The notes: generated from the sequence alone by a model not told the origin. A stretch of 64,000 nucleotides of DNA from Curvibacter microcysteis (GCF_028649435.1 NZ_JAQSIN010000002.1); one strand, 5' to 3'. Positions 1-9,625 are shown, numbered from the stretch's first letter. A program made the numbers and translations.

Positions 1-699
1 GACCAGGGCCGCTGCTGGCGGCTGGGCAGCCAGCGCTGGCTGCAAAGCCACTGCGACTGGTCGCCCACCTTGGACGGCGTGGCCGCCGAGCAAAGCGCTC
101 AGGCGCGCAGCCTGTCCTGGGTCAGCTGCGATCGCCAAGTGTTGGGCTGGCTGGCCGTGGCGGACCCGCTGCGCCCCAACAGCCCCCAGGCCGTGGCCGA
201 ATTGCGCGCACTCGGGGTCAAACCGGTGCTGCTCAGCGGCGACAACGCCGCCACGGTGGCCGCCATCGCCCGCCAAGCGGGAGTGAGCGACTGGCGCGCC
301 GAGCTGATGCCGCAGGACAAACAGGCCGCCCTGGCCGTGCTGCGCCAGACCCACGGCCCCGTCGGCATGGCGGGCGACGGCATCAACGACGCGCCGGCCC
401 TGGCCAGCGCCGAGCTGGGCTTTGCCATGGGCGGCGTCGGCACCGGGGTGGCGGTCCAGGCCGCCGACATCGTGCTGATGAACGACGATCCGCGCCGCCT
501 GGCCGAGACCATTCGCCTGTCGCAGCGCACGCACCGGGTGCTGCTGCAAAACCTCAGCATCGCCCTGGGCCTGAAGCTGGTGTTTGCCGCGCTGGCCATC
601 GCGGGCCTGGGCACGCTGTGGATGGCGGTGTTTGCTGACCTGGGCGCCAGTTTGATCGTGATCATGAATGGCTTGCGTCTGCTGCGCAGACCGGCCTGA
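1..699 (+). CDS. Heavy-metal translocating P-type ATPase, C-terminal part (5' end outside window)
   Basis: The frame is open from base 1, so only the last ~232 residues are present. They contain the end of the P domain with the GDGINDAP hinge motif and the Mg-binding aspartate region, followed by the last two membrane segments. The ending with a MAVFADLGASLIVIMNGLRLLR-type pattern is characteristic of P1B ATPases that export Cu+, Zn2+, Cd2+ or Pb2+ from the cytoplasm. The metal-selective CPC/SPC helix lies outside the window, so the ion cannot be read directly. The downstream multicopper oxidase and TolC-like genes make copper the best guess (inference). Confidence 0.9.
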   Translation, partial: DQGRCWRLGSQRWLQSHCDWSPTLDGVAAEQSAQARSLSWVSCDRQVLGWLAVADPLRPNSPQAVAELRALGVKPVLLSGDNAATVAAIARQAGVSDWRAELMPQDKQAALAVLRQTHGPVGMAGDGINDAPALASAELGFAMGGVGTGVAVQAADIVLMNDDPRRLAETIRLSQRTHRVLLQNLSIALGLKLVFAALAIAGLGTLWMAVFADLGASLIVIMNGLRLLRRPA

Positions 700-740
700 A
701 GCCATGACAGGGCGGCGGGCTGAAGGCTTATCATCGAGCG

Positions 741-1163
741 ATGCGCCGCCCCGCCCTCATCGCCTTGATCCTGCTGCTCGCCTGGCGAGCCTGGTTGGGC
801 GACGCCATGGCACTGGGGCTGTCCAGTGAGGCCGCTGTGCCCATCAGGGCTGCGACGGCCCTGAGCCTGAACCTCCTGGACGCCGAGCCCAAGCCCATGT
901 CGGACCATGCCACTCACGGCGTGACGCCGCCCTGCCATGAGCTGGCCGACACCCCTGAGCCTGGGCTGACCGACGCCAGCCACAGCGCCCACCCCACCCA
1001 CGGTGGTGCCTGTTCCGCCTGCCAGATCTGCCACCTGGCCCTGCTCAGCCCCCAGCTCAACGCCCAGCAGCTGCCAGCACTTCGCTTTGCCACGCCCCCC
1101 AGCGCCGAAGGCCGCTTTCAAAGCGCTTGCCTGAACCCGCGCCTCAAGCCACCCATCGCCTGA
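741..1163 (+). CDS. Small exported Cys/His-rich protein of a copper locus (DUF2946/CopL-like)
   Basis: This 140-residue protein starts with a hydrophobic signal-like segment (residues 1-25). It then has a histidine-rich stretch with HATHG, HSAHPTHGG and a CSACQICH motif near residue 95, well suited to binding soft metals. No catalytic domain is visible. Small proteins of this make-up are common in betaproteobacterial copper clusters, where they are named DUF2946 or CopL-like. It sits 41 bp after the P-type ATPase and before the outer-membrane factor, so it is probably part of the same metal-resistance unit. The family assignment is by pattern only. Confidence 0.6.
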   Translation: MRRPALIALILLLAWRAWLGDAMALGLSSEAAVPIRAATALSLNLLDAEPKPMSDHATHGVTPPCHELADTPEPGLTDASHSAHPTHGGACSACQICHLALLSPQLNAQQLPALRFATPPSAEGRFQSACLNPRLKPPIA

Positions 1164-1302
1164 CTTCAGACAGCTTGGCCTGCGCCAAGCCTGAAGGGGC
1201 GTCGCTTGGCGCCCCCTCCTGCGCCGCCGCTGAAGCCCAAGGGCCTCGGTGGGTTGCGCCCATCGGCCTGACATCGGCCGCCCCTGATCTTTGGAGCTTT
1301 CC

Positions 1303-2817
1303 ATGCACCTCCCCCGTCCCTGGGTGGATGACCTTGACCCCGCTCGCCCTACCCTGGGCGTCCCCCCTCGCGCCAGGCCCCGAGCCGGGATGGCTTGGCC
1401 AGCCCTGGCCCTGGTGCTGATCGGCACACTGACTGGCTGCGCCAGCGGACTGCCCCCCGGGGCCAGCCCCCAAGTCCCTGAGCTGGTCCAGCAGCACGGC
1501 GGCCCCGCCGCCGCGCAGTGGCCCGCGCCAGGACTGAGCCCCCAGGCGCATTCCGAGGCCGTGGCCAGCCTGTTGGCCCAAGCGCTGGAGGCCGACACCG
1601 CGGTGCGCCTGGCCCTGCTCAACAGCCCCAGCCTGCAAGCCCAGTTGGCGGCGCTGGACGTGTCCGCGGCCCAACGCCAACAGATGGCCTTGTTGCCCAA
1701 CCCCGGCCTGGGCCTGGGGCGGGTGCGTGAAGGCGGCCAGACCGAGATCGAGCGCCTGCTGCGCATCGACCTCTGGAGCCTGGTCACCCTGCCTTGGCGC
1801 CTGCAATGGCAAGACCGCCAACTGGCCCAGGCCCGCCTGCAAACCGCCCAAGAGGTGCTGCGCCTGAGCGCCGAGGTGCGCCGCGCCTGGGTGCGTGCCG
1901 TCGCGGCCCAGCACGCCACCCGCTACTGGCTGCAGGTGCAGGAGGCCGCCGAAGCCGGCGCCGAACTGGGTCGCCAGATGGTCAAGGCTGGCAACTGGAG
2001 CCGGTTGCAACAAGCGCGCGAGCAAAGCGCACTCCAGGATGCCCGCGTGCAAGGTGCCCGCGCCCGCCTGCAGGCCCAAGCCAGCCGAGAGCAACTGATC
2101 CGTCTGCTGGGCCTGAACGACGGCCTCGCACTGCAACTGCCCGCGCAACTGCCCGCCCCCCCCAGCGAACTGCTGCCCGAGGCCGACTACGAGGCCCAAG
2201 CCTTGCGCGAGCGCCTGGATGTGCGGGCCGCCCAAGGCGAGTACCAGGCCATCGCCGACTCGCTGGGCTACACCCGCGTCACCGGCTATGTCAGCGCTTT
2301 TGAGCTGGGCCTGGGCTACAACACCGTCACCCAGCCCGGCAGCCGCGACAGCAAACGCAGCGTGGAAATCGAAGTCCCCCTGCCCTTGTTCGACCAGGGC
2401 CAGGCCCGTGTGGCCCGCAGCGAGGCCCAACTCCGCCTCGCCCAGGCCCGCGTGCGCGAGGTGGCCGTGCTGGCGCGCAGCGAAGCGCGGGGCCGCTGGC
2501 AGGACTGGCAAAGCGCCTGGACCGTGTCGCGCCAACTGGAGTCCGAGGTCCTGCCCCTGCGGCGGCAAATCACCGACGAAACCCTGCTGCGCTACAACGG
2601 CATGCTCAGCAGCGTCTGGGAGCTGCTGGCCGAGGCGCGGCAAAACGCCCTCAGCGTGAACGCGGCCATCGAGGCCCGACGCGACTTCTGGCTGGCCGAC
2701 ACCGACCTGCGCCTGGCCCTGAGCGGCACCGCCAACACCAGCCCCACCAACAGCAGCGGCAGCCTGTCGCGCAGCAACGCCCCGGCCGCCAGCGCCGCCC
2801 CCACACCCGCACACTGA
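1303..2817 (+). CDS. TolC/CusC-type outer-membrane efflux lipoprotein
   Basis: This 504-residue protein of the outer-membrane factor family forms the periplasm-spanning channel of tripartite efflux systems. ATG 1303 is chosen over the TTG at 1291 because a GGAG lies about six bases upstream. A hydrophobic segment near residue 30-45 ends in a lipobox (LTGC), predicting a lipid-anchored protein. The long alanine/glutamine/arginine-rich helices (for example around residues 190-260 and 360-420) fit the paired coiled-coil repeats of the family. No CusA or CusB partner is encoded alongside; instead it is followed after two bases by a multicopper oxidase. Confidence 0.85.
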   Translation: MHLPRPWVDDLDPARPTLGVPPRARPRAGMAWPALALVLIGTLTGCASGLPPGASPQVPELVQQHGGPAAAQWPAPGLSPQAHSEAVASLLAQALEADTAVRLALLNSPSLQAQLAALDVSAAQRQQMALLPNPGLGLGRVREGGQTEIERLLRIDLWSLVTLPWRLQWQDRQLAQARLQTAQEVLRLSAEVRRAWVRAVAAQHATRYWLQVQEAAEAGAELGRQMVKAGNWSRLQQAREQSALQDARVQGARARLQAQASREQLIRLLGLNDGLALQLPAQLPAPPSELLPEADYEAQALRERLDVRAAQGEYQAIADSLGYTRVTGYVSAFELGLGYNTVTQPGSRDSKRSVEIEVPLPLFDQGQARVARSEAQLRLAQARVREVAVLARSEARGRWQDWQSAWTVSRQLESEVLPLRRQITDETLLRYNGMLSSVWELLAEARQNALSVNAAIEARRDFWLADTDLRLALSGTANTSPTNSSGSLSRSNAPAASAAPTPAH

Positions 2818-2819
2818 TC

Positions 2820-4289
2820 ATGCAAAGACGTCATTTCTTCTCTGGTGCCGTGGCCGGCACCCTGGCCAGCGCGGCGGTCGCCCGCAGCGCCCTGGCCGCC
2901 CTGCCCGAACTGCACCAGCCCCCCGTCGGCGGCAGCACACCGTGGCGGCCCGAAGGCGCACGCTACACCCCCGTGCTCACGCTCAATGGTTGGACCCTGC
3001 CTTGGCGCCTGAACCAGGGGGTGAAGGAATTCCACCTGGTGGCCGAGCCCGTGGTGCGCGAGATCGCTCCCGGCATGCAAATGCGCTTGTGGGGTTACAA
3101 CGGCCAAAGCCCGGGCCCCACCATCGAGGTGGTCGAGGGCGACCGCGTGCGCCTGTTCGTCAGCAACCGCCTGCCCGAACCCACCACCGTCCACTGGCAC
3201 GGCCAGCGCCTGCCCAACGGCATGGACGGCGTGGCCGGCCTGACCCAGCCCGCCATCGAGCCCGGCAAGACCTGGGTCTACGAGTTCGTGGCGCGCCGCC
3301 CTGGCACCTTCATGTACCACCCCCATGCCGACGAAATGACCCAGATGGCCATGGGCCTGATGGGCTTGTGGATCACCCACCCGCGCCAGACCAGCCCCCT
3401 GATCGCCCAGGTCGACCGCGACTTCGCCTTCCTGATGGCGTCCTACAACGTCGAGCCTGGCAGTGCCACGCCCCAGGTCAATACCATGCTGGACTTCAAC
3501 CTCTGGACCTGGAACAGCCGCACCTTCCCTGGCATCGACAGCCTCAACGTGCGGCTCGGCGACAAGGTGCGCATCCGCGTCGGCAACCTGACCATGACCA
3601 ACCACCCCATCCACCTGCACGGCCACGAGTTCACCGTCACCGGCACCGACGGCGGCCCGGTGCCGCCCACGGCGCGCTGGCCCGAGGTGACCACCGACGT
3701 CGGCGTGGGCCAGATGCGCCAGATCGAGTTCGTGGCCGACGAGGAAGGCGACTGGGCCCTGCACTGCCACAAAAGCCACCACACCATGGGCCCCATGGGC
3801 CACAACGTGCCCACCATGATCGGCGTCGACCAAAGCGCCGTGCTGGAGAAGATCCAGAACCTGGTGCCGGGCTACATGGCCATGGGGGAGCGCGGCATGG
3901 CCGAAATGGGCAGCATGCGCATGCCCCTGCCCGAGAACACCCTGCCCATGATGGGCGGGCGCGGCCCCCACGGCTCGCTGGACATGGGGGGCATGTTCAC
4001 CCTGCTCAAGGTGCGGCGCGGCCAAAAGCCGGGCGACCACAGCGACCCCGGCTGGTACCAGCCGCCCGCCGGCACCCTGGCCCGCGAATGGACCGGCCCG
4101 GTGCCCGAGGCCCCCCAGGCCCCGGCCCAGCCCACCAGCCCGGCCGCACCTGCCGCAAGCCATGACGCTGCCGCCATGCACGGCCACCAGCACCCCAGCA
4201 GCAGCCCTGAAGCCACGCCCGCGGGCGCCTCGCCCGACAGCACCCTGCCCTCGGTGCGCAAACCAGGCGCCGGGGCGCACCAGCACTGA
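2820..4289 (+). CDS. Multicopper oxidase, Tat-exported (copper tolerance type)
   Basis: This 489-residue periplasmic cuproenzyme probably oxidises Cu(I) or small phenolics with O2. A twin-arginine signal is visible at the N-terminus (RRHFFSG then a hydrophobic stretch to about residue 27). All four copper-ligand motifs are present: HWH at 125-127, HPH at 167-169, the HPIHLHGH block at 263-270 and HCH at 316-318. A methionine/histidine-rich region (MGERGMAEMGSMRMPLP) and a His-containing tail (HGHQH and the final HQH) may bind extra copper. It starts two bases after the TolC-like gene, so the two are surely cotranscribed. Which reducing substrate it uses cannot be told from sequence. Confidence 0.9.
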   Translation: MQRRHFFSGAVAGTLASAAVARSALAALPELHQPPVGGSTPWRPEGARYTPVLTLNGWTLPWRLNQGVKEFHLVAEPVVREIAPGMQMRLWGYNGQSPGPTIEVVEGDRVRLFVSNRLPEPTTVHWHGQRLPNGMDGVAGLTQPAIEPGKTWVYEFVARRPGTFMYHPHADEMTQMAMGLMGLWITHPRQTSPLIAQVDRDFAFLMASYNVEPGSATPQVNTMLDFNLWTWNSRTFPGIDSLNVRLGDKVRIRVGNLTMTNHPIHLHGHEFTVTGTDGGPVPPTARWPEVTTDVGVGQMRQIEFVADEEGDWALHCHKSHHTMGPMGHNVPTMIGVDQSAVLEKIQNLVPGYMAMGERGMAEMGSMRMPLPENTLPMMGGRGPHGSLDMGGMFTLLKVRRGQKPGDHSDPGWYQPPAGTLAREWTGPVPEAPQAPAQPTSPAAPAASHDAAAMHGHQHPSSSPEATPAGASPDSTLPSVRKPGAGAHQH

Positions 4290-4338
4290 AACGCCTGCGG
4301 GCGCTGCACCCATAATCAGCGTCGGCAGGATCCGGGTC

Positions 4339-5574
4339 ATGCCCCAGCCCAAGGCTGGGCATGCCCCACCCACCCTGGCCCGTCACGACCTGTTCACCCC
4401 GCCGACCATGCCCCAAGCCACCCCACGCGCCCAGCCCGCCACATCCCAACGCAAGGCCCCCCAGCCCGCCGCAGCCAAGTCGGCCACGGCCGCCGGGCCA
4501 GCCCAGCCCCAGCGCACGCCACGCCGCCGAGGCCCGGGCAGCATCACCGACGTGCCGGGCATCGAGGTCGGCCACTTCACCGATGAGCGCCGGCCCACCG
4601 GTTGCACGGTGGTGATGGCGCGCGAGGGCGCGGTGGCCGGGGTCGACGTGCGCGGCGCCGCCCCTGGCACCCGCGAAACCGACTTGCTGGACCCGTCCAA
4701 CCTCGTGCAGCAGGTGCACGCCATTGTTTTGGCCGGTGGCAGCGCCTGGGGCCTGGACGCCGCCAGCGGCGCGGTGCGCTGGCTGGAGGAGCAAGGCGTG
4801 GGCTTCAACGTGGGCGTCGGCCGCCTGCCCATCGTGCCCGCTGCTGTGCTGTTTGACCTGCTGGTGGGCGACATGCGCATCCGCCCCGACGCCGCCGCTG
4901 GCTACGCGGCCTGCGCAGCTGCCAGCACGCGCCGCCCGGCCGAAGGCAATGTGGGCGCGGGCACGGGGGCGGCCGTGGGCAAGATTTTTGGCATCCACCG
5001 CGCCATGAAGGGCGGCATCGGCACCGCCTCGGTCACGGTGGACGGCGTCACCGTGGGCGCGCTGGTGGCCTGCAACGCCCTGGGTGACGTGCTGGACCCC
5101 GACACCGGCCGTGTGTTGGCCGGCGCCCGCACCGCCAATGGGCGCCGCCTGCTGGACACGCGCCGCGCCCTGTTGCGCGGCGAGCCGCCCAAGCCCCTGC
5201 TGCCCGGCACCAACACCACCCTGGGCGTGATCGCCACCGATGCCCCGCTGACCAAGGCCCAGGCCCAGCGCCTGGCCGTGGCCGGGCAAGACGGCCTGGC
5301 CCGCAGCATCAACCCGGTCCACACCTTGTCCGACGGCGACACCGTGTTCGCACTGGCCACGGGGCGGGCCGACCACTCGCCCGGCATGATGGTGCTGGCC
5401 ACCATGGCCGCTGAAGCCATGGCCCGCGCCACCGTGCGCGCCGTGCTGGCCGCGCGCGGCCTGCGCACCGCCGAGGGCCTGCACCTGCCAGCCGCACTGG
5501 ACCTGGCGCCGCCCCCCGACACCGGCATGGCGCCCGACTTGACCCGCCAGAAGGCCCAGCAGGCCAAGGACTGA
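4339..5574 (+). CDS. P1 family peptidase (DmpA/BapA-like aminopeptidase, family S58)
   Basis: Family S58 enzymes are N-terminal-nucleophile hydrolases that mature by self-cleavage and release N-terminal residues or beta-amino acids from small peptides. The hallmark start SITDVPGIEVGHFTD, the glycine-rich AIVLAGGSAWGLDAASG block and the VGAGTGAAVGK block are all seen. The GTNTTLGV segment near residue 290 carries the predicted autocleavage site and Thr nucleophile. ATG 4339 is used because AGGA lies ten bases upstream; a second ATG at 4408 would remove a Pro/Ala-rich leader and is a real alternative. The stop is four bases before the TAXI gene, indicating one transcription unit. Confidence 0.85.
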   Translation: MPQPKAGHAPPTLARHDLFTPPTMPQATPRAQPATSQRKAPQPAAAKSATAAGPAQPQRTPRRRGPGSITDVPGIEVGHFTDERRPTGCTVVMAREGAVAGVDVRGAAPGTRETDLLDPSNLVQQVHAIVLAGGSAWGLDAASGAVRWLEEQGVGFNVGVGRLPIVPAAVLFDLLVGDMRIRPDAAAGYAACAAASTRRPAEGNVGAGTGAAVGKIFGIHRAMKGGIGTASVTVDGVTVGALVACNALGDVLDPDTGRVLAGARTANGRRLLDTRRALLRGEPPKPLLPGTNTTLGVIATDAPLTKAQAQRLAVAGQDGLARSINPVHTLSDGDTVFALATGRADHSPGMMVLATMAAEAMARATVRAVLAARGLRTAEGLHLPAALDLAPPPDTGMAPDLTRQKAQQAKD

Positions 5575-5578
5575 ACCC

Positions 5579-6991
5579 ATGTCCAGCCTCTCACGCACCC
5601 TGCGCTACTACCTGCTGAACCTGCGCGACCTTCTGCTGTCGGCCGGGCCCATCGCCTTGCTGCCCGTGCTCTTGTTGTGGAGTGCCTACACCTGGCTCAA
5701 CCCGACGCCGCCGCGCCAGGTGACCCTGGCCACCGGCCCCGCACAAAGCGCCTACGAACGCTTTGGCAAGGCCTACGCCGAGGCGCTGGCGCGCGAGGGC
5801 ATCGAAGTCAAACTGCTGCCCTCCGACGGTTCGGCCGCCAACCTGCAGCTGCTGGCCGAGGGCCAAGCCGACCTGGGCTTTGTACAAGGCGGCACGGCCA
5901 CGGCCAACCCCACCGAAGCCGACGAGGAGCTGCAATCCCTGGGCAGCCTGTTCATGGAGCCGCTGTGGGTGTTCTACCGCCCGGCGTCCTACGGCCATGT
6001 GGGCCCGAACCGGCCTCTGACCTCGCTGGCCCAGCTGCGTGGCCTGCGGGTCAATGTGGGCGCCCAGGGCAGTGGCGCCCCAGCGCTCATGACGCAGTTG
6101 CTCAAAGCCAATGGCGTCGAGCCCAGCGCCTTGAAGCTGTCTCAACTGGCCCAAACCCCCGCCACCGTGGCCTTTTTGGGGGGCGAGCTGGACGCGGTGG
6201 TGTTTGCGTCCGCCCCTGAATCGCCTCTGGTGCAGATGCTGCTCCAAACGCCTGGCGTGTTGCTGATGGCTTTTGGGCAGAGCGAAGCCTATGCGCGCCG
6301 CTTTCCCTTCCTGACGCCGGTGACCCTGCCTCGCGGGGTGGTCGACCTGGCGCGTGACATCCCCTCGCGCGATGCGCGCCTGGTGGCGTCCACCACCTCG
6401 CTGCTGGTTCGCGCTGATACCCACCCCGCGCTGCAGCAGCTGTTTGCCCAGACCGCGCGCAGCCTGCACGGCAACGCCGGCTGGTTCAACCGCGCGGGTG
6501 AGTTCCCCAACCTCAACCACAACGAACTGCCCCTGAGCCGCGAAGCCGAGCGCGCCTACACCGAGGGCCCGTCCTGGCTGCAGCGCCACCTGCCCTTCTG
6601 GCTGGCCAATCTGGTGCAGCGCATGGGCCTGGCGCTGGGGGTGGTGCTGGCCATCGTGCTGCCGCTGAGCCGGGTGATCCCGCCGCTCTACACCTTCCGG
6701 GTCCGGTCGCGGGTGTTCCGCTGGTACGGCCGGCTGCGCGACATCGAGGCCCGCCTGGACCAAGGCGAGGCCACGCCCGCAGCCTTGTTGCAAGAGCTCG
6801 CCGAGGTGGAGCAGCAGGTCACGCAAATCCACCTGCCCCTGTCCTACACCGACGAGCTGTACGCCCTGCGCAGCCACCTGCAGTGGGTGCGCAGGCGCTT
6901 GGCGGGTGGCCCGGCCAGCCAGCCGCCCCTTCAGCCGCCAGCCCCTGCCGCGGGCACAGAAGCCAGCCCTCCGGCGCCACCTGGTGCCTGA
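5579..6991 (+). CDS. TAXI-family TRAP substrate-binding protein with C-terminal membrane anchor
   Basis: This 470-residue protein begins with a hydrophobic segment (about residues 15-35). A periplasmic binding-protein region of the TAXI type follows, with VTLATGP...YERFGKAYAEAL, DGSAANLQLLAEGQADLGFVQ and a later QTPGVLLMAF segment. Unlike ordinary TAXI proteins it has a second membrane helix (around residues 340-360), then a charged, probably coiled-coil tail. No TRAP permease gene is next to it, so it may feed a distant permease or act as a membrane-bound sensor of the ligand (inference). It is coupled to the upstream peptidase gene. Confidence 0.8.
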   Translation: MSSLSRTLRYYLLNLRDLLLSAGPIALLPVLLLWSAYTWLNPTPPRQVTLATGPAQSAYERFGKAYAEALAREGIEVKLLPSDGSAANLQLLAEGQADLGFVQGGTATANPTEADEELQSLGSLFMEPLWVFYRPASYGHVGPNRPLTSLAQLRGLRVNVGAQGSGAPALMTQLLKANGVEPSALKLSQLAQTPATVAFLGGELDAVVFASAPESPLVQMLLQTPGVLLMAFGQSEAYARRFPFLTPVTLPRGVVDLARDIPSRDARLVASTTSLLVRADTHPALQQLFAQTARSLHGNAGWFNRAGEFPNLNHNELPLSREAERAYTEGPSWLQRHLPFWLANLVQRMGLALGVVLAIVLPLSRVIPPLYTFRVRSRVFRWYGRLRDIEARLDQGEATPAALLQELAEVEQQVTQIHLPLSYTDELYALRSHLQWVRRRLAGGPASQPPLQPPAPAAGTEASPPAPPGA

Positions 6992-7004
6992 GGCGGGCGG
7001 AGTC

Positions 7005-9578
7005 TCAGACCACCGGTCCGGGGCCGCGCTCCAAGGGCGAGTCACGCTCCTCGGCCACGGTGTTGCGCAAAGCGGTGCGCGCCACCTCGTCCAAGGCACC
7101 GGCCACCACAGGCTGGTCGGCCAGCACCCGCAACAGCCCATCGCTGACCAGCCGGTCCCGCATGCGCCGCGTCATCGACTGGCTGCTGCCATCGGGGCGC
7201 GTGAACAGGAAAAGGGTGCCATGGGGGCTGGCCCAGCTGAGCTGGCTGCGGCGCCAGACCCCGTCGCTGAGCAATTCCACCCAGGCGCCGACCTCCCAGG
7301 CCAAAGGCGCCAACGCCGCCGCGCCCTGGGCCTTGGGCTCGGCCTCCGGCAGGGTCATGAAACCTGACACCCGCGCCTCGCTCGGGGCCAGCCAATCGGA
7401 ATCATGTTCATCGAACATGGGGTCCTGGGCTGGGGTCGGGGCTGCGGCAGGCGCCTCGGTCGGTTCCGGCGCACGGGGAGCCCATACCACCTGCTCAGGG
7501 ATCGGCGCCGGCGCCGGCGCAGGCGCTGCAGCCACCGGCCGCCGGTAGGCCGCCTGGTGCAAGACCATCAGTTTTTCCAGGAAGGCGCTGCTCAGCAGCG
7601 GGGGGTAGTCGATGGTCTTGAGCCCTTCGCGCACCCGTCCCAACAGCGAGGGAATCAAGCGCGTCAGATGGGCCGGGTTTTGCCGGGCCAGTGCGGGATT
7701 GGCGCTCCACAGCAGGTCGCCGACCAGGGCCCGGTACTGGCCCGGGTCGGTCTCGGAGGCCCGCTCCCCCAGGCGCGACTGGGCCATCACCTGGGTCCAA
7801 GGCCCGAGCAAAAAGTCGCGCACCTCGGGCGCCGCCTGGGCCAGCTCCGGCAGAACCCGGAGTTCCTGGCGCAACCGACCCGCCAGCAGGTTGCGCTGCT
7901 CGGCATGCATCAAGGCCTTGACCGCCTGCTCCCGCTGACGCTGCTCGTTTTCTCGGTGTTCATTCCAGGCCCGCTCCAGTTCCTTCAAGGCCACATCGAA
8001 GGGCGCCGCCCCCTGAATGGGCGCGGCACTCAACACCTTCACGACCCGACGCACCGGCTGCATGAAGGCGTCAAAACCCGGCGCAGCCTCCGATTCAAAC
8101 GCCAGGCTGCGCTGGGTCAGCGCGTCCAAAAGGCGCCGGGCGGGGTGGGCTTTGTCGCTGAAGAAACGCACATCGCTGACCACCAGTTGGGCCAGGGCCG
8201 GCTCCAGCTCGCGCACCGCCTGGCGCAAGGCGCCCAACAGGCGGGGGTCGCGCACGATGTTTTCAATCATCAGCGTGACCACTTCCAGCGCCACCACCTG
8301 GCCCACATCCTGACCCTGCTGCTGCAATTGCTGGCGCAGGGCCTGCACGGTGATGGGGGCGTTGCCGCCACGCGCGCCCGGCTGGCGCTGCGCCACGCGT
8401 TGCAGCACCTGAGCAACCTCTTGCGGGCTGTCCAAGGCGTCGAAGGCGGCGGGCAAGGTGCTTTGGAAGTCGCTGTGCTGGGCCTCCTCTTGCTCCTGGC
8501 GCACTTCGAACTGGCGTTCGAACTGCTGGGCAAAGGCCTCCAGCCGTGTCGACGCGGCCAGTGCGGGCGGCGCAGCACCTGCTGCAGCCTGTTCGCGGCG
8601 GCGCCCCGCCCCCCCTTCGTTGCCCAACAACTGGCGCAGGCGGTCCACCGTGAGCACCGTGCCCTCGGGCAAGGCGGGCGCAGCCAAGCCGTCGTCGAGG
8701 TAGAGCGCGGGCAACGAGGCCGGGGATGCGGCCGGGGCCTGGGCGGGCACCGGAGCCAGCCCGCCATTCAGCGGGGGCGCCGACGGCAGAGGGGCGGCAG
8801 GCGCAGGGCGCTTGCGCTCCCAGGTCGATGCGGCGGCCTCTTCTTGCGCGCGCAGGGTCTGGGCCGGGGTGATCACCTCAGGCACGTACAAAGGGCGGTT
8901 GGTCTGCCCCCCAGCAGGCACCACGGTGTAGTCGGCTGGCCGCACGCCTTGGTCGCGCAGCTTGTGGTTCAAAAAGCCATAGAAACTGTTGAGTTCCTTG
9001 CCCAGCACCGCGCACATCTGCTGGGTCCAGGCCATGCGCACCAAGGGGGTCACCCCGGCTGATTCCATGGCGCCTTGCAGCGCGCGCAGGTAGACCTCGG
9101 GCCGGAAGGGATTGCGGTCCGGCATCACATTGGGCAGGCCCTGCATGGCGCAGGTCAAGGCATTGAGCTCGGGCAAGGTGCCCTCCACCGCATGCAAGGT
9201 CATCTGTTGGGTGCGGGCCAGCTCGACCCGGCTTTGCACCTGGTGTTCGTCCATCAGCTCGAGCTGATCAAAGCGCAACTCCATCAGGGACTGGCGCTTG
9301 CCCCCCTCCAGCAAGGAGACCGGCGGGCTGTCAAAGCCCTGGATGAGCTGGCTCACGAACTGCTCGATCAGCTGCGCCTGGCAACGGTTGAGCTGGTCAA
9401 TGGCCGCGCTCACGCTGTTGCGCTCGCCAGGGTTGCGCAGTGTGCCTTCGCGCTCGCGCAATTGGTAGCGCGTGTAGTCCACCAGCTTCTCGATCAGCAT
9501 GCGGGCCTCGCGGCGCGCGTCCTCCACACAGGCTTGGTAAAGGGCTGACGAAACTGGACTGGACGCGTGGGAACTCAT
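7005..9578 (-). CDS. DUF1631 family protein, function unknown
   Basis: This is an 857-residue cytoplasmic-looking protein. The start is ATG 9578 (MSSHASSP...), which has AGAGG nearby, rather than farther upstream where the frame runs into the hairpin behind ettA. The N-terminal YTRYQLREREGTLRNPGERNS-type region and the overall length match DUF1631 proteins of beta- and gammaproteobacteria. A low-complexity Ala/Pro linker lies at about residues 240-300 and another before residue 770. The last ~90 residues (WVELLSDGVWRRSQLSWASPHGTLFLFTR) look like a small beta-barrel, possibly PilZ-like, which would hint at signalling or cell-surface regulation (inference). Genes on both sides are unrelated. 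Confidence 0.8.
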   Translation of the reverse strand: MSSHASSPVSSALYQACVEDARREARMLIEKLVDYTRYQLREREGTLRNPGERNSVSAAIDQLNRCQAQLIEQFVSQLIQGFDSPPVSLLEGGKRQSLMELRFDQLELMDEHQVQSRVELARTQQMTLHAVEGTLPELNALTCAMQGLPNVMPDRNPFRPEVYLRALQGAMESAGVTPLVRMAWTQQMCAVLGKELNSFYGFLNHKLRDQGVRPADYTVVPAGGQTNRPLYVPEVITPAQTLRAQEEAAASTWERKRPAPAAPLPSAPPLNGGLAPVPAQAPAASPASLPALYLDDGLAAPALPEGTVLTVDRLRQLLGNEGGAGRRREQAAAGAAPPALAASTRLEAFAQQFERQFEVRQEQEEAQHSDFQSTLPAAFDALDSPQEVAQVLQRVAQRQPGARGGNAPITVQALRQQLQQQGQDVGQVVALEVVTLMIENIVRDPRLLGALRQAVRELEPALAQLVVSDVRFFSDKAHPARRLLDALTQRSLAFESEAAPGFDAFMQPVRRVVKVLSAAPIQGAAPFDVALKELERAWNEHRENEQRQREQAVKALMHAEQRNLLAGRLRQELRVLPELAQAAPEVRDFLLGPWTQVMAQSRLGERASETDPGQYRALVGDLLWSANPALARQNPAHLTRLIPSLLGRVREGLKTIDYPPLLSSAFLEKLMVLHQAAYRRPVAAAPAPAPAPIPEQVVWAPRAPEPTEAPAAAPTPAQDPMFDEHDSDWLAPSEARVSGFMTLPEAEPKAQGAAALAPLAWEVGAWVELLSDGVWRRSQLSWASPHGTLFLFTRPDGSSQSMTRRMRDRLVSDGLLRVLADQPVVAGALDEVARTALRNTVAEERDSPLERGPGPVV

Positions 9579-9625
9579 GACAACACCTCTGGCAGGAGGA
9601 CGGCGGCTGGACAACCCAGCAAGAC

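Noticed and set aside
99..4373. Very long open frames on the minus strand opposite the copper genes
   Set aside because: They mirror the third-codon GC bias of the plus-strand genes, have Ala/Arg/Gln-rich meaningless composition and no motif, while the plus-strand frames contain all family motifs.
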